Source: Chitinimonas sp. BJB300 (GTDB taxonomy: Bacteria; Pseudomonadota; Gammaproteobacteria; Burkholderiales; Chitinimonadaceae). From it: DNA of 63,264 nucleotides. The stretch covers positions 1-63,264 of the forward strand of contig NZ_PDZH01000007.1 in the NCBI RefSeq assembly GCF_002735695.1. Direction: 5' to 3'. Below, in pieces: positions 36,055 to 47,141 of this stretch. The translations under genes and the position numbers were made by a program. A model generated the notes under the pieces. That model was not told the origin of the DNA. It was given only the letters and a program-made list of their open reading frames with translations, and ran no database searches. How positions within the stretch are numbered: position 1 is the stretch's first letter; each line of letters opens with the position of its first letter.

Positions 36055-36831
36055 TTAGCGGATCAAACCGCGGCTCGCAGTAGGAAAGAAATCAACAAAC
36101 GCCTGTAGCTCAGGGTGCTCTGCCGCTCGTGCTGTGATGGCTGCAATGGCTTCCTCCAACGGCATATTCTGGCGATACAGAAGCTTGTAAGCCCGCTTGA
36201 TCTCCAGAATCTGTTCGTTGCTGAAGCCGCGGCGGCGCAACCCTTCACTATTGATACCGGCAGGTGTGGCGCGGTTACCCGCAGCCGTCACATACGGTGG
36301 GATATCCTGCGCCACAGCGGCGGTAAAAGCCGTCATGGCATGTATGCCGATCTTGCAAAACTGGTGGATAGTCGTAAAACCACCCAGGAATACATGGTCA
36401 CCAATATGTACGTGCCCAGCCACCGTGGCGTTATTGGCCAGGATAGTGTGGCTGCCGATGCGGCAATCATGGGCGATATGCACATAGGCCATGATCCAGT
36501 TATCGTCGCCCAGGCTAGTGATGCCTTCATCCTGCACCGTTCCGGTAGCCACCGTAACAAATTGGTAGATCCTGTTGCCATCACCTATCACCAACCGCGT
36601 AGGCTCACGCTGGTACTTCTTGTCCTGAGGTTCGCATCCGATATACGCCGAGCCGTGAAAGACATTGTCACGACCGATGCGGGTATGCCCCTCAATCACA
36701 CAATGCGGGCCAACCCGTGAGCCCGCACCGATTTCGACATGCTCGCCAATAACGCTGAAAGGGCCGACTTCAACATCATCGGCCAACTGGGCACCTGGAT
36801 GCACAACGGCGCTGGCATGAATACGCGACAT
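36055..36831 (-). CDS. lpxA: UDP-N-acetylglucosamine acyltransferase LpxA
   Basis: First enzyme of lipid A synthesis, transferring a hydroxyacyl chain to UDP-GlcNAc. 258 residues with a left-handed beta-helix of hexapeptide repeats (SAVVHPGAQLADDVEVGPFS onward) and the catalytic His in the GHVHIGDHVFLGGFTTIHQF region; ends with the helical C-terminal domain (KRAYKLLYRQNMPLEEAIAA). It follows fabZ by nine bases. Confidence 0.97.
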   Translation of the reverse strand: MSRIHASAVVHPGAQLADDVEVGPFSVIGEHVEIGAGSRVGPHCVIEGHTRIGRDNVFHGSAYIGCEPQDKKYQREPTRLVIGDGNRIYQFVTVATGTVQDEGITSLGDDNWIMAYVHIAHDCRIGSHTILANNATVAGHVHIGDHVFLGGFTTIHQFCKIGIHAMTAFTAAVAQDIPPYVTAAGNRATPAGINSEGLRRRGFSNEQILEIKRAYKLLYRQNMPLEEAIAAITARAAEHPELQAFVDFFPTASRGLIR

Positions 36832-36840
36832 GCTGACTCC

Positions 36841-37338
36841 TTAAGCCGATGCGCCCGCTGCCGGTGCAGCGTTTGTCGGCACCTGGGCACACATCATGTC
36901 GGCTTCCGCCACCACATTGCCCCCTACGCGCGCCACACCCTTGTATTTCCAGATATTACGTACACGGCGTTCAATCTTCACTTCGATCAGCATCTGATCA
37001 CCGGGCGTGACCTGTGCCTTGAAGCGCACATTGTCGATACCCGCGAACAAATAAAGATGGCCATCTTTGGGCTTGTCACCCGTGGTACGAAAGCTCAAAA
37101 CACCGGCTGCCTGAGCCATTGCTTCCACAATCAGCACCCCAGGCATAACGGGGTATTTAGGAAAGTGACCGACAAAAAAGGGCTCGTTGTAAGACACATT
37201 CTTCAACGCGACAATATGTTCGCCAGGCACCAGCTCCGTAATCCGGTCGATCAGCAAAAAAGGGAAACGGTGTGGCAAATGATCCAAGATGCCCTGGATA
37301 TCCATCGTTTCCAAGGTTTGCACTTGGGTATCGTTCAT
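36841..37338 (-). CDS. fabZ: 3-hydroxyacyl-ACP dehydratase FabZ
   Basis: Dehydrates 3-hydroxyacyl-ACP in fatty acid elongation. The start [20 protein letters not shown] at 37338, with GGGAG seven bases upstream, gives 165 residues. Hot-dog fold with catalytic His in [14 protein letters not shown] and Glu in [16 protein letters not shown]. The C-terminus has an Ala-rich tail ([11 protein letters not shown]) not typical of the family. It overlaps nothing but starts two bases before the lpxD stop region, so coupling is likely. Confidence 0.95.
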   Translation of the reverse strand: MNDTQVQTLETMDIQGILDHLPHRFPFLLIDRITELVPGEHIVALKNVSYNEPFFVGHFPKYPVMPGVLIVEAMAQAAGVLSFRTTGDKPKDGHLYLFAGIDNVRFKAQVTPGDQMLIEVKIERRVRNIWKYKGVARVGGNVVAEADMMCAQVPTNAAPAAGASA

Positions 37339-37339
37339 T

Positions 37340-38377
37340 TCATTCTCCCTGTTCAGCATCATCGCGGCCGACTCTACGTTCAATCTGTTTCAATCGCCCT
37401 GCCATGGCATCAAGCCGGCGCAGGTGCGAAGCATTCGCCAGCCAGTCTTCATGCGACTGCACTGGATACTGACCCACGTACGTACCTGCCTTAAGGATGG
37501 ATTTGCCTACCAGGGTGCCCGCCATGATATTGACCCTATCGGCAATCTCCAGATGCCCCAAAATCATGGCGCTACCGCCAAAGGTGCAATAAGCGCCAAT
37601 GCGCGTTGAACCCGCGACTCCCACACAACCCGCCATGGCGGTGTGTTTGCCTATGTGCACGTTGTGCGCAATCTGGATTTGATTATCCAACCTGACGCCA
37701 TCTTCAATGATCGTATCGCCCAACGCACCTCGGTCGATGCTTGTCGCAGCGCCGATCTCTACGTCGTCCCCAATCAGCACACGGCCAATCTGCGGAATCT
37801 TGAACCAGCCTTCGCCCGTCCAGGCATTGCCAAAGCCATCCGACCCAATTACAGCGCCTGGGTGGACAATGACGCGTTGACCCAACTGGGACCGGTCCGC
37901 AACCACCACATTCGCGTGTAACCACGTGCCGTCACCAAGTACAACGTCACTGCCTACCCGGCAGCCGGCTTCCAATATGCAATTCGCACCAATGTGACTT
38001 CCCTCGCCCACGCTGACGAAAGGGCCGATATGTGCAGTGGCATCCACCATCACACCTGCCGCCAGCACTGCACTGGGGTGCACCCCAGACGCTGGTCGGG
38101 CAGGCGGATTCAACAAGGTGGAAATACGGGCGAAGTACAGATAGGGGTCTGCAACCACAATACGCGGCTTATCGGTAGAGGCACGGGATTTAGTACTCAA
38201 CACCACCGCGCCCGCTGTGGTATTTCCAAGCTGCTTGGCATACTTGGGGTTAGCCAAGAATCCAATCTCATCGGACTTGGCCGTCTCCAGCGCAGCCACT
38301 TGGCGAATCGCTACATCAGTACCCAGCAGCTCACCGCCAAAGCGGGCAACAAAATCAGACAGTCGATAATCCGGCAT
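37340..38377 (-). CDS. lpxD: UDP-3-O-(3-hydroxyacyl)glucosamine N-acyltransferase LpxD
   Basis: Third enzyme of lipid A synthesis, adding the N-linked acyl chain. 345 residues: N-terminal uridine-binding domain (about 1-100), hexapeptide-repeat beta-helix ([20 protein letters not shown] onward) with the active-site His in [20 protein letters not shown], and a C-terminal helix. It lies between ompH and fabZ in the canonical order. Confidence 0.96.
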   Translation of the reverse strand: MPDYRLSDFVARFGGELLGTDVAIRQVAALETAKSDEIGFLANPKYAKQLGNTTAGAVVLSTKSRASTDKPRIVVADPYLYFARISTLLNPPARPASGVHPSAVLAAGVMVDATAHIGPFVSVGEGSHIGANCILEAGCRVGSDVVLGDGTWLHANVVVADRSQLGQRVIVHPGAVIGSDGFGNAWTGEGWFKIPQIGRVLIGDDVEIGAATSIDRGALGDTIIEDGVRLDNQIQIAHNVHIGKHTAMAGCVGVAGSTRIGAYCTFGGSAMILGHLEIADRVNIMAGTLVGKSILKAGTYVGQYPVQSHEDWLANASHLRRLDAMAGRLKQIERRVGRDDAEQGE

Positions 38378-38380
38378 GAC

Positions 38381-38872
38381 TTACTTTTCAGCCAAAGCCT
38401 TCAGTACCTTATCGGTGATATCCAGCTTGGGACTGATATAAACAGCCTCCTGCATCACGGCATCAAATTTTTCCGCGTTGGCAATCTGTTGGATGGTGTT
38501 GTAAACACGCTCCTGGATGCCAGACAACTCTTCATTGCGTCGACCATTCAAATCTTCACGGAACTCACGTTGGATACGCGCTAAATCCTGCTGAAGCTTT
38601 ACCAACTCGCGTTCTTTGTTACGACGATCCGTCTCGGCCATGGTCAGGCCGCCTTTGTCCAACTCGGCCTGTCGATTGCGCACCTGCTCAGTCAACTTTT
38701 TCAAGTCCGTCTCGCGGGTAGCGAATTCCTTCTCCAGTTTCTTGGTGGCTTTTACCGCAGGGCCTGACTCACGCAGGATTCGATCAAGATTGACGAAACC
38801 AATCTTGATGTCTTGCGCCATGGCAGGCGTCAACATACCGGCGGCGAGAATGAGGCTAAACAGGCGTTTCAC
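38381..38872 (-). CDS. skp: Periplasmic chaperone OmpH/Skp
   Basis: Holds unfolded outer-membrane proteins in the periplasm. The GTG at 38872, preceded by GAGG, starts VKRLFSLILAAGMLTPAMAQ, a clear signal peptide, and gives 163 residues; the longer ATG frame from 38920 adds sequence before the signal peptide and is unlikely. The mature part begins KIGFVNLDRILRESG and contains the long charged coiled coil typical of Skp. Located between bamA and lpxD as usual. Confidence 0.93.
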   Translation of the reverse strand: MKRLFSLILAAGMLTPAMAQDIKIGFVNLDRILRESGPAVKATKKLEKEFATRETDLKKLTEQVRNRQAELDKGGLTMAETDRRNKERELVKLQQDLARIQREFREDLNGRRNEELSGIQERVYNTIQQIANAEKFDAVMQEAVYISPKLDITDKVLKALAEK

Positions 38873-38919
38873 AATGACTACCTCGTTTAAAGCGATGCCA
38901 TGCCAAAAGGCGGGGTGCA

Positions 38920-41211
38920 TCAGAAAATCTGGCCAAGGGAGAACTGAAAGCGCTCCAGTTTATCGCCCGATTTGGCATTCAGGGGTTTGGCGTAGCTGAA
39001 TTTCATCGGTCCAACCGGCGCCAACCAGCTAAAGGCCAAGCCCGCCGAGTAACGTAGATCATCCAATTTCAGCTTCTGGCCCTCGCCCCAGACATTACCA
39101 CCATCGACAAAAGTCGATAACCGAACAGACTTGTTATTCTGCATGCCGGGCATGGGGAAAAGTAGCTCCCAATTGGTGACCAGTCGGCGGTTACCACCCA
39201 GGTTTCTGCTCATCGAATCAACTGGCCCCAGGCTGGAACTATCATAGCCACGCACTGAGCCTACGCCACCCGCCTGGAAACTGGTATAGAAGGGTAGCTT
39301 GTCGCCAGCATATCCTCCACCTATTCCGCCTTCAATATTCCAAAGGAAGGTGAAGGTTTTGTTGAGCGGAACAAACCATTGATGTTGTGCCGTAAGTTTT
39401 GCGTATTGGATCGTACCGCCTGGCAGCGCCACCTCGCCGTTGACCGAGGTCAAGCGGCCACGGGTTGGGAACAGCGAGCTATCGCGTGTATCACGCGCCC
39501 ATCCGGCCAACCCCAGGTAGGTAAGGTTGGTGTCACCATATTTGTTGACGAATTCGATGTACTGCGTAGGGCTATTTGGGAATACCGTCAGGCGTGAACG
39601 CTCGGCAGTTAGACCTAACTTGATGCTGTCGTACTCCGACACAGGCACATCCCAACGCAGACCCGCTCCCACCGTGTCATTCGTGTATGCGCCATTGGTG
39701 GTTGAATTCAGCTTGGAAGCGTCATATCGACGCTTGTAGATGTCGAACCCACGCGACACACCATCGGGTGTTGCATAAGGGTTGGTAAACGACAGTGCAT
39801 AAACACGGCTGCTCTTGCTGGTATTCAACTCCAGCTTGAGATACTTACCGCTACCAAAGATATTGGCTTGTGCAATGGAACCCGAAAGCACCATACCTTC
39901 AGACTGCGAATAACCGGCACCCACCTGGATGTTACCGGTCTGTTTCTCTACAACCGTCACATTCACGTCAACCTGATCCGTGGTATCCGCCACCAAAGGG
40001 GTATCGATATTCACTTCTGAAAAATACCCCAGCAGGTCAAGCCGCTCCTTGGAACGCTTGACCTTCCACCCCGCGAATGGCGCGGCTTCCAACTGACGCA
40101 ATTCACGGCGGATCACGTCATCACGTGTCCGTGAATTACCAATGATATTGACCCGTCTTACGTAGGTCTTGCGGCCCGGATCCACATAAAAAGTGAAAGC
40201 GGCTTCCGATTTCTCCTGATTCACTTCAGGCACGGCGTTGACATTCGCAAACGCATAACCTTCGTCAGCCAGTCGATCCGAAATCCGCTCGGTTGCCGCA
40301 TTGATCTTGGCGCGTGAAAACACCTCACCCGGCTGAATATCCACCAACTTGGCCAAATCAGCTTCCGAAACGATCAAATCACCAGAAAAGCGCACAGCGC
40401 TGATTTTGTACTGCTTGCCTTCATCCAGATTCACTGTCAGGAACATCGCCTTCTTGTCGTCGGACAAGGCAACCTGCTGTGAATTAATACTGAACTCAAG
40501 ATAGCCATTATCGAGATAGAACGAGCGCAATGCCTCGATATCCGCCTGTAGCTTGGGCTTGGAATATTGGTCGGATTTGGTGAACCAGGAGAACCAACCG
40601 CCGGTGTTGAGCTGAAAACGATCTTTCAGCTCCTTTTCTGCATAGGTCTGATTACCCACCAGATTGATCTGCTTGATGGTAGCCACCAAGCCTTCAGAGA
40701 TATCAAACGCGATGGAGACCCGATTACGCTCCAGTCGGCTCACCGTCGTCTTGATCTGCACCGCATACTTACCGCGGCTGTAGTACTGGCGTTTCAGTTC
40801 TTGCTCGGCTGAGCCCAGCACCGATTGATCGAAGGTACGGCTCTCGGCCAATCCGTTTTCTCTCAAGGCTTTGAGCAGCTGATCTGATTCGAATTCCTTA
40901 GCGCCATTGATCTGGATGCTGGCAATCACCGGCCGCTCATCCAATGCAACAATCAACACCCCCTGATCAGCCTCTACTCGTACATCACGGTAGAAACCTG
41001 TGGCAAACAGCGCCTTGACGGCCGACTGCGCCTTTTCGTTATCCATCCTATCGCCCACCTTGACGGGCAAATAGTTGAATACCGTACCAGCTTCGGTGCG
41101 CTGAATACCTTCGACACGGATTTCCTTGATAACAAAGGGTTCGAAAGCGTAGGCGGGAATAGCTAGGCCATAAAGGGCCAACAGGGCAAGGGAGATCGTG
41201 GTCGGTTTCAT
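38920..41211 (-). CDS. bamA: Outer membrane protein assembly factor BamA
   Basis: Core of the BAM complex that inserts beta-barrel proteins into the outer membrane. The ATG at 41211 starts a signal peptide (MKPTTISLALLALYGLAIPA) and gives 763 residues; an upstream TTG adds seven codons. Five POTRA domains (about 25-420, beginning FVIKEIRVEGIQRTEAGTVF) are followed by a 16-strand barrel with the VRGY motif (GSVRGYDSSSLGP) and the C-terminal FQFSLGQIF ending in Phe. Confidence 0.97.
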   Translation of the reverse strand: MKPTTISLALLALYGLAIPAYAFEPFVIKEIRVEGIQRTEAGTVFNYLPVKVGDRMDNEKAQSAVKALFATGFYRDVRVEADQGVLIVALDERPVIASIQINGAKEFESDQLLKALRENGLAESRTFDQSVLGSAEQELKRQYYSRGKYAVQIKTTVSRLERNRVSIAFDISEGLVATIKQINLVGNQTYAEKELKDRFQLNTGGWFSWFTKSDQYSKPKLQADIEALRSFYLDNGYLEFSINSQQVALSDDKKAMFLTVNLDEGKQYKISAVRFSGDLIVSEADLAKLVDIQPGEVFSRAKINAATERISDRLADEGYAFANVNAVPEVNQEKSEAAFTFYVDPGRKTYVRRVNIIGNSRTRDDVIRRELRQLEAAPFAGWKVKRSKERLDLLGYFSEVNIDTPLVADTTDQVDVNVTVVEKQTGNIQVGAGYSQSEGMVLSGSIAQANIFGSGKYLKLELNTSKSSRVYALSFTNPYATPDGVSRGFDIYKRRYDASKLNSTTNGAYTNDTVGAGLRWDVPVSEYDSIKLGLTAERSRLTVFPNSPTQYIEFVNKYGDTNLTYLGLAGWARDTRDSSLFPTRGRLTSVNGEVALPGGTIQYAKLTAQHQWFVPLNKTFTFLWNIEGGIGGGYAGDKLPFYTSFQAGGVGSVRGYDSSSLGPVDSMSRNLGGNRRLVTNWELLFPMPGMQNNKSVRLSTFVDGGNVWGEGQKLKLDDLRYSAGLAFSWLAPVGPMKFSYAKPLNAKSGDKLERFQFSLGQIF

Positions 41212-41278
41212 AAACAAATCTGACGGCAGCAAGCAAGCTTGCGGCAGTCTGTGATTGAGGATGGGATCGGTAGCTTAA

Positions 41279-42631
41279 TCAGCCGCCGACCAAGCGCGTG
41301 AGGTCATTGAATACTGCAACAACCATCAACGCCGCGAGGAGTCCGACGCCCACACGCTGCCCGAGTTCCATGGCGCGTTCCGACAAGGGCCGTCCCCGCA
41401 AAATTTCGGCGAAATAATACATCAAATGCCCACCATCCAGCACTGGCACAGGTAATAGATTCATCACTCCCAAACTGATACTGATCAGGCAAAGGAATTC
41501 CAGGTAGGCACGTAACCCATATTGGGCGCTCTTACCGGCATAACCCGCAATCGCTACCGGGCCGGACAATTGCTTGACCGACACATTACCAAGCACCATA
41601 CGCCACATCATTTTCAGCGACAGTGAAGAAGTCGCCCAGGTTTGATGCAGGGCCTGCCCCAAAGCCGATACAACACCATATTGCATCGACTTACTGAGCG
41701 CATGCATGGCATCCATATCCAAAACAGGCGCAGCGCCAATACGGCCAATCGTCTGATCGCCTTCCTGCACGGACTTAGGCAATACCTGAAACTCCAATGG
41801 CTGCCCCGCCCGCAGCACACTGACGCGTGTCGGTAAATTAGGCCTGGCCCTTACCGCGGCAGTAAAGCTGGGCCAATCCGGTGTTGGCTTATCCTCCACC
41901 TTCCAGATTTTATCCCCTTGCTTCAATCCTGCTGCAGCCGCGGCACCATCCGGCAACAGCGGGCCGATCTCGTTGCGATACACCGCAATCGACATCCCGA
42001 TCCGGCCAGCCAGCTCCCCATCAATCCATTCGTTATCAATCTCGGCAAAATCCAATGTCCGGCTGACAGCCGCACCATTGGGCCGTAAAACCTCCACCTG
42101 CACAGACGCTTTGGCTGCAGCCCGCTCGATCAAGCCCAGCCGCGCCTCGGCCCAGCTATTAATGCTTTCCTGGTCGATAGCAACAATCGTGTCTCCAACC
42201 GAAAAGCCTGCTTTCGCTGCCAAGGAATGAGGCTCTATCGAGCCCAGTTTTGGCATCAGGACATCGACACCATTCAGGAAGATTGCCCAGTAGACAAAAA
42301 TGGCCAGCAGGAAATTGGCCACTGGCCCTGCAACCACAATGGCCATACGCTTACCCACGGTCTGCCGATTGAACGCACGGTCAAGCTCGGCGACAGGCAC
42401 CGGGGCTTCACGCTCGTCCAGCATTCGTACATACCCACCCAGCGGAATCGCTGCCAGCTGCCATTGCGTTTCGCCACGCTGCCAGCGCAGCAGGGGCTTG
42501 CCAAAGCCGATGGAGAAGGTCAATACCTTCACGCCACAACGCTTGGCAACCCAGTAGTGACCATACTCATGCACCGTGACCAACACACCAATAGCAAGGG
42601 CAAAAGCAAGCAGCGTTATCAATATGGACAT
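41279..42631 (-). CDS. rseP: Site-2 protease RseP
   Basis: Intramembrane zinc protease that cleaves anti-sigma-E and signal peptide remnants. 450 residues: zinc motif in TVHEYGHYWVAKRCG near the N-terminus, periplasmic PDZ domains (about 115-300; KAGFSVGDTIVAIDQESI and AAGLKQGDKIWKVEDKPTPD), and the third zinc ligand in NLLPVPVLDGGHLMYY. It lies 88 bases after dxr and 67 before bamA. The small gap 42632-42719 shows nothing else. Confidence 0.96.
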   Translation of the reverse strand: MSILITLLAFALAIGVLVTVHEYGHYWVAKRCGVKVLTFSIGFGKPLLRWQRGETQWQLAAIPLGGYVRMLDEREAPVPVAELDRAFNRQTVGKRMAIVVAGPVANFLLAIFVYWAIFLNGVDVLMPKLGSIEPHSLAAKAGFSVGDTIVAIDQESINSWAEARLGLIERAAAKASVQVEVLRPNGAAVSRTLDFAEIDNEWIDGELAGRIGMSIAVYRNEIGPLLPDGAAAAAGLKQGDKIWKVEDKPTPDWPSFTAAVRARPNLPTRVSVLRAGQPLEFQVLPKSVQEGDQTIGRIGAAPVLDMDAMHALSKSMQYGVVSALGQALHQTWATSSLSLKMMWRMVLGNVSVKQLSGPVAIAGYAGKSAQYGLRAYLEFLCLISISLGVMNLLPVPVLDGGHLMYYFAEILRGRPLSERAMELGQRVGVGLLAALMVVAVFNDLTRLVGG

Positions 42632-42719
42632 GCGGAAACCTCTTCAGCCTTCAACCGCGGTAGCGGCATAATTAGCAATTCTCAGCGCGTTGGCCTTATC
42701 ACCTGCAGTACCAAAAACC

Positions 42720-43916
42720 TTAGTGCCCGGAACGCGCCAACCAGCTGGCAGCAAAACGGCGCGCAGCTGCATCAGCAGCAGTCAGACTTTCAAGGGAGTT
42801 CGCATCAAAATCAACTGCCACCTGGCGCATCGTTGCCGCATTCACCTTGGCAATATCTACAAAACCCGCCTTACCATCAAGAAATGCACCCACTACTTCT
42901 TCATTGGCAGCATTCAACACAGCGGGGGCAGCCCCACCCAGTCTCAATGCTTCAAAGGCCAAATCCAAGCAGGGGAAGCAGTCAGTATCAGGTTGCTCAA
43001 AATCAAGGCGGGCTATCTGGAACAGGTCAAGCGTACTCACACCCGCGTCTATACGCTCAGGCCATGCCAAACCATAGGCAATAGGTGTACGCATATCCGG
43101 GTTGCCAAGCTGAGCGAGTACCGAACCATCAATGTATTCAACCATCGAATGGACCACGCTTTGCGGATGAACCACCACCGAAATGCGGTCAGGTGGCAAA
43201 TCAAACAACCAGCGTGCTTCGATCACTTCCAAGCCTTTATTCATAAGGCTGGCCGAATCCACCGAAATTTTCCGGCCCATGGACCAGTTCGGGTGCTTCA
43301 CGGCCTGCTCGGGCGTCACCGCAGCAAGTTGCGCTGGACTAAATCCGCGGAACGGACCACCCGATGCAGTCAATAGAATACGTTGCACGCCCTGGGCGGC
43401 ACCATTAGAAAATGGCTGGGGTAAACACTGGTAGATAGCATTATGCTCGCTATCAATGGGTAGCAATGTGGCGCCACCTTCGCGGACCGCATCCATAAAC
43501 AAGCGGCCAGCCATGACCAAGGTTTCTTTATTCGCCAACAACACCCGTTTACCTGCCCGAGCAGCCGCCAGGGTGGGTCGCATGCCTGCCGAACCCACAA
43601 TTGCGGCCATGACCGTATCAATATCCGGATGACTTGCAATGTACTCCAAGGCTTCCAGACCGGCCAACGTCTCGACTTCCGCCAAGCCAGCCGACTGCAA
43701 ACGTTCACGCAACACAGGCAAGCGAGCCGGATCAGCCAATACAGCATAACGCGGCCGATGCTGCAGGCACTGCTCAACCAGCTTATCCAACTGGCTGTGC
43801 GCTGAAAGCGCATGAACCCGGTATCTCTCAGGGTGCCGAGCTACCACATCAAGGGTGCTCAAGCCCACGCTACCAGTAGAGCCTAGGACAGTAAGATGTT
43901 GCAGCGGAATGGACAT
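42720..43916 (-). CDS. dxr: 1-deoxy-D-xylulose 5-phosphate reductoisomerase
   Basis: Makes methylerythritol phosphate in isoprenoid synthesis. ATG at 43916 gives 398 residues (a TTG four codons upstream is possible). Seen: NADPH motif [16 protein letters not shown], the ALANKE-like [13 protein letters not shown], metal-binding [14 protein letters not shown] and the substrate-binding GGPFRG and [20 protein letters not shown]. It supplies precursors for undecaprenyl phosphate, made by uppS two genes upstream in the operon. Confidence 0.97.
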   Translation of the reverse strand: MSIPLQHLTVLGSTGSVGLSTLDVVARHPERYRVHALSAHSQLDKLVEQCLQHRPRYAVLADPARLPVLRERLQSAGLAEVETLAGLEALEYIASHPDIDTVMAAIVGSAGMRPTLAAARAGKRVLLANKETLVMAGRLFMDAVREGGATLLPIDSEHNAIYQCLPQPFSNGAAQGVQRILLTASGGPFRGFSPAQLAAVTPEQAVKHPNWSMGRKISVDSASLMNKGLEVIEARWLFDLPPDRISVVVHPQSVVHSMVEYIDGSVLAQLGNPDMRTPIAYGLAWPERIDAGVSTLDLFQIARLDFEQPDTDCFPCLDLAFEALRLGGAAPAVLNAANEEVVGAFLDGKAGFVDIAKVNAATMRQVAVDFDANSLESLTAADAAARRFAASWLARSGH

Positions 43917-43918
43917 GG

Positions 43919-44752
43919 TCAATGACAATCAAACTCAAGCCAATGCGATGCATAGGCAAATAATAAAGCAGCCGCCACTGGCGCCAACGCCAACAGGCTG
44001 TCGACCCGATCCAGCACACCACCATGGCCCGGTAAAAGATTGCTGGAGTCCTTTAAACCCGTCTGGCGCTTGAGCAAGGATTCAAACAGATCACCCATCA
44101 CACTAACGCCCGTCAAAGCCCAACCCAATGGCAGCAATACCATCAACGAAAGACTGGAAACCAAGGGGGCGCCAACCTGCTGCAGCACGACCAAATAAAT
44201 GCTGACTGCAATCAAAGCACCGTAGACGCCTTCCCAGCTTTTCCCAGGGCTGATGCTAGGGGCCAACTTACGCCGTCCAAAAGCCCGGCCGGCAAAATAG
44301 GCCGCAATATCGGCAACCCAGGCAATCGCAAGCACCAAGAGCAAAGCAACAGAACCGTTATTGAGTTCCCGAAAGCGACTGACAGCAGCCAAGGCCGATA
44401 GCAAAATCAACCAACCGAGCAAGGCGGATGACCACTTATGCCGCAAGGTCCATTTTTGTCGAAGCCAGAACGGCACAATCAGCAACCAAAACAGCAAAGC
44501 AAAGCCATCAAGTATCAAGGCCCAGCTACACGCCAATGGCAACAGCAACCAAGCGGCGCCAAGCGCGATGAATGCACTGATGAAAACCGCTTGCTCGGCA
44601 CGGTCAAAACGTGCGAATCGCGTCCACTCCCAAGCACCAAAACTCAGTGCAAACAAGGCGAACCCACTCCAGACCAATGGCGGGCCGACAAACAAAGCAG
44701 CCAGTACCAATGGCAGCAACACCAATACGGTGAGCACCCGGGTCTTCAGCAT
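43919..44752 (-). CDS. cdsA: Phosphatidate cytidylyltransferase CdsA
   Basis: Makes CDP-diacylglycerol for phospholipid synthesis. 277 residues with seven to eight membrane helices and the family signature [20 protein letters not shown] followed by [16 protein letters not shown]. The ATG overlaps the uppS stop by seven bases, so translation is coupled; dxr follows after two bases. Confidence 0.96.
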   Translation of the reverse strand: MLKTRVLTVLVLLPLVLAALFVGPPLVWSGFALFALSFGAWEWTRFARFDRAEQAVFISAFIALGAAWLLLPLACSWALILDGFALLFWLLIVPFWLRQKWTLRHKWSSALLGWLILLSALAAVSRFRELNNGSVALLLVLAIAWVADIAAYFAGRAFGRRKLAPSISPGKSWEGVYGALIAVSIYLVVLQQVGAPLVSSLSLMVLLPLGWALTGVSVMGDLFESLLKRQTGLKDSSNLLPGHGGVLDRVDSLLALAPVAAALLFAYASHWLEFDCH

Positions 44753-45507
44753 GAGGCATCCTTGACCTGTTCACTGGTCCGGCCAAATCGCCGTTCACGC
44801 TGCTTATAGGATCCAATAGCGATGTCGAGCTGGGCCCGATCAAAATCAGGCCAAAATACATCCGTGAAGTACAGCTCGGTGTAGGCAAGCTGCCAGAGGA
44901 GGAAGTTGGAAATTCGTGCCTCCCCACCGGTACGGACGAACAGATCCGGCTCTGGCGCATAGGCCATGGCCAAATAGGGTGTCAGTGCATCTTCATCGTA
45001 GTTGCCTTGGATAAATTCCGGTTTGGCACGGAGCAATGCCTGTGTCGCCTGCAATACATCCCATCTTCCACCGTAATCAGCCGCGATGGTCAGGGTCAAG
45101 CCGGTATTCGCCGCAGTACGCGACTCCGCTGTCTCGATCATGCGGACGATGTCAGGGGCGAAACGATCACGTCGGCCAATAAGCTTGAGACGAATGCCCT
45201 TCTTGTCGAGGCGATTAACCTCACGCTCCAGCACCGTCAGGAACAAGCCCATGAGAAAAGAGACTTCTTCCTGTGGCCTGCGCCAGTTCTCACTGGAGAA
45301 CGCAAACAGCGTCAGATACTCCACGCCCATTTCATCGCAGGCCTTGACCATCTCGCGCAGGGTTTCAACACCCTGCTTGTGTCCGGCCACCCTAGGTAGG
45401 AAGCGCTTTTTGGCCCACCGACCATTACCGTCCATGATCATCGCGATATGGCGCGGAACGGCATGAGCCTTAGGCACATCCTGGGTAGAACTTTTGAAGA
45501 GAGCCAC
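44746..45507 (-). CDS. uppS: Undecaprenyl diphosphate synthase (cis-prenyltransferase)
   Basis: Makes the C55 lipid carrier for cell wall and polysaccharide synthesis. 253 residues with the catalytic Asp in AMIMDGNGRWAKKRFLPRVA-like IAMIMDGNGRWAKK, TLFAFSSENWRRPQEEV and the C-terminal EPDLFVRTGGEARISNFLLW. It follows frr by 13 bases and overlaps cdsA. Confidence 0.97.
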   Translation of the reverse strand: MALFKSSTQDVPKAHAVPRHIAMIMDGNGRWAKKRFLPRVAGHKQGVETLREMVKACDEMGVEYLTLFAFSSENWRRPQEEVSFLMGLFLTVLEREVNRLDKKGIRLKLIGRRDRFAPDIVRMIETAESRTAANTGLTLTIAADYGGRWDVLQATQALLRAKPEFIQGNYDEDALTPYLAMAYAPEPDLFVRTGGEARISNFLLWQLAYTELYFTDVFWPDFDRAQLDIAIGSYKQRERRFGRTSEQVKDASC

Positions 45508-45520
45508 GACTGATATCCGC

Positions 45521-46078
45521 TTACACCGTCAGCAGTTCTTTTTCTTTATCGGCCAGCTGCTTGTCAATCTCAGCGATCGACTTATCAGTCAGCTTCTGGA
45601 CATCATCGGAAGCACGGCGCTCTTCATCTTCCGAAATCAATTTGTCCTTCACTGCTTTTTTCAGCTGTTCGTTGGCATCACGACGTAGATTGCGCACAGC
45701 CACACGGCTGTCTTCAGCTTCGCTGCGCACCACCTTGATCAGATCCCGCCGGCGTTCTTCAGTAAGCGCTGGCATGGGTACACGCACCACATCACCCATA
45801 CTGGCTGGATTCAACCCCAGGTCACAATCACGAATCGCCTTTTCGATAGCAGCAGCCAACTTTTTCTCAAAGGGCGAGACCGACAGCGTACGCGCATCCA
45901 TCAAGCCGACACTGGCAACTTGATTGATGGGTGTGGGATTGCCATAGTAATCAACCATCACATGGTCAAGCAGACCTGCATGCGCACGGCCAGTACGAAC
46001 TTTGGCCAGGTTGGCCTTCAAGTTTTCCACCGACTTCAGCATCTTCTGTTCGGTGTTCTTTTTCACGTCGGCGATCAT
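45521..46078 (-). CDS. frr: Ribosome recycling factor
   Basis: Splits the post-termination ribosome together with EF-G. 185 residues, exactly the family length, with [40 protein letters not shown] and [21 protein letters not shown] terminator-like hairpin lies between pyrH and this gene, so expression may be partly uncoupled from pyrH. Confidence 0.97.
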   Translation of the reverse strand: MIADVKKNTEQKMLKSVENLKANLAKVRTGRAHAGLLDHVMVDYYGNPTPINQVASVGLMDARTLSVSPFEKKLAAAIEKAIRDCDLGLNPASMGDVVRVPMPALTEERRRDLIKVVRSEAEDSRVAVRNLRRDANEQLKKAVKDKLISEDEERRASDDVQKLTDKSIAEIDKQLADKEKELLTV

Positions 46079-46106
46079 CGCTCTCGCTCCTGTGTTTGAT
46101 TAATTC

Positions 46107-46138
46107 GAAATGAAAACGCGGACACCAATAGGTCCGCG
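46107..46138 (-). terminator. Hairpin terminator between pyrH and frr
   Basis: On the minus strand CGCGGAC and GTCCGCG form a 7-bp stem with an 8-base loop, followed by TTTTCATTT. It lies in the 179-base gap and could act as a partial terminator after pyrH. I see no clear frr promoter downstream of it. Confidence 0.6.
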
Positions 46139-46257
46139 CGAAAATTTCAGGCCTAAACCGGGGCCAAAACACCCGGCCAGCCATCCTTGCCTATCGGCAA
46201 CAGCGGAAACCTGCGTCAAATATCCCCAAATAATTCAAGGGCGAACTATCAGCAAGC

Positions 46258-46977
46258 TCAGCAGTGTACCAGCGTACCCTCATCTTCGCCGAGCACCACG
46301 CGCTTCAAAGCACCTGATTTGAAAATACTGAACACGCGGATATTCATGTTCTGATCCCGACACAAAGCCAGCGCCGTCGCATCCATTACCTTCAGATTCT
46401 TACTGATTGCCTCATCGAAAGTCAGCTTGGAATAGCGTATTGCGTCAGGATTCTTTTTCGGATCATCGGTATAAACACCATCAACCTTGGTGGCTTTCAA
46501 CACAATGTCTGCATTCATTTCCATACCACGTAATGCCGCCGCAGTATCCGTAGTAAAAAATGGGTTGCCTGTACCAGCACCGAAAATAACGACCTTGCCT
46601 TCCTCCAAATATTGAATGGCCTTCGGACGAATATAGGGCTCTGCAACCTGCTGGATAGTCAACGCCGATTGCACCCGGCTAACCAATCCTTGTTGCCGCA
46701 TGGCATCTTGAATAGCCATCGCATTCATTACCGTCGCCAGCATCCCCATATAGTCTGCGGTGGCGCGGTCCATACCCGCTGCTGCCGGCGCCACACCGCG
46801 GAAAATATTGCCCCCGCCAATCACCACGGCAATCTGAATACCCAACTCAGCAACTTCCTTGACCTCAGACACTATACGTTCAACAGTAACGCGATTAATC
46901 CCGTAGCTATCATCCCCCATCAGCGCTTCACCCGAGAGCTTGAGGAGGATGCGTTTGTAGATGGGAACTTGGCTCAT
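46258..46977 (-). CDS. pyrH: Uridylate kinase
   Basis: Phosphorylates UMP to UDP. 239 residues of the amino-acid kinase fold: [20 protein letters not shown] at the start, [39 protein letters not shown] and the ATP/UMP region [20 protein letters not shown]. Located between tsf and frr as in most proteobacteria. Confidence 0.97.
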   Translation of the reverse strand: MSQVPIYKRILLKLSGEALMGDDSYGINRVTVERIVSEVKEVAELGIQIAVVIGGGNIFRGVAPAAAGMDRATADYMGMLATVMNAMAIQDAMRQQGLVSRVQSALTIQQVAEPYIRPKAIQYLEEGKVVIFGAGTGNPFFTTDTAAALRGMEMNADIVLKATKVDGVYTDDPKKNPDAIRYSKLTFDEAISKNLKVMDATALALCRDQNMNIRVFSIFKSGALKRVVLGEDEGTLVHC

Positions 46978-47086
46978 GGATTTACCTTATTAAATAGTGG
47001 GTAGAGAAAACGCTTCTTTGTAGCAGCGCAGACCGAAAAAGAGTGCTTTTTCCAAGTCCTGATCAGGTACGGAACCGACCGATACT

Positions 47087-47123
47087 TGCAAAACAACCGC
47101 CCGAGTTCCCCCGGACGGTTGCC
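47087..47123 (-). terminator. Intrinsic terminator after tsf
   Basis: On the minus strand CAACCGTCCG and CGGGCGGTTG form a 10-bp stem with one wobble pair, followed by TTTTGC. It lies about 20 bases after the tsf stop and separates rpsB-tsf from pyrH. The remaining gap 46978-47086 is expected to hold the pyrH promoter; I see no strong match. Confidence 0.75.
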
Positions 47124-47141
47124 GTTTACAACCGGTAAAAC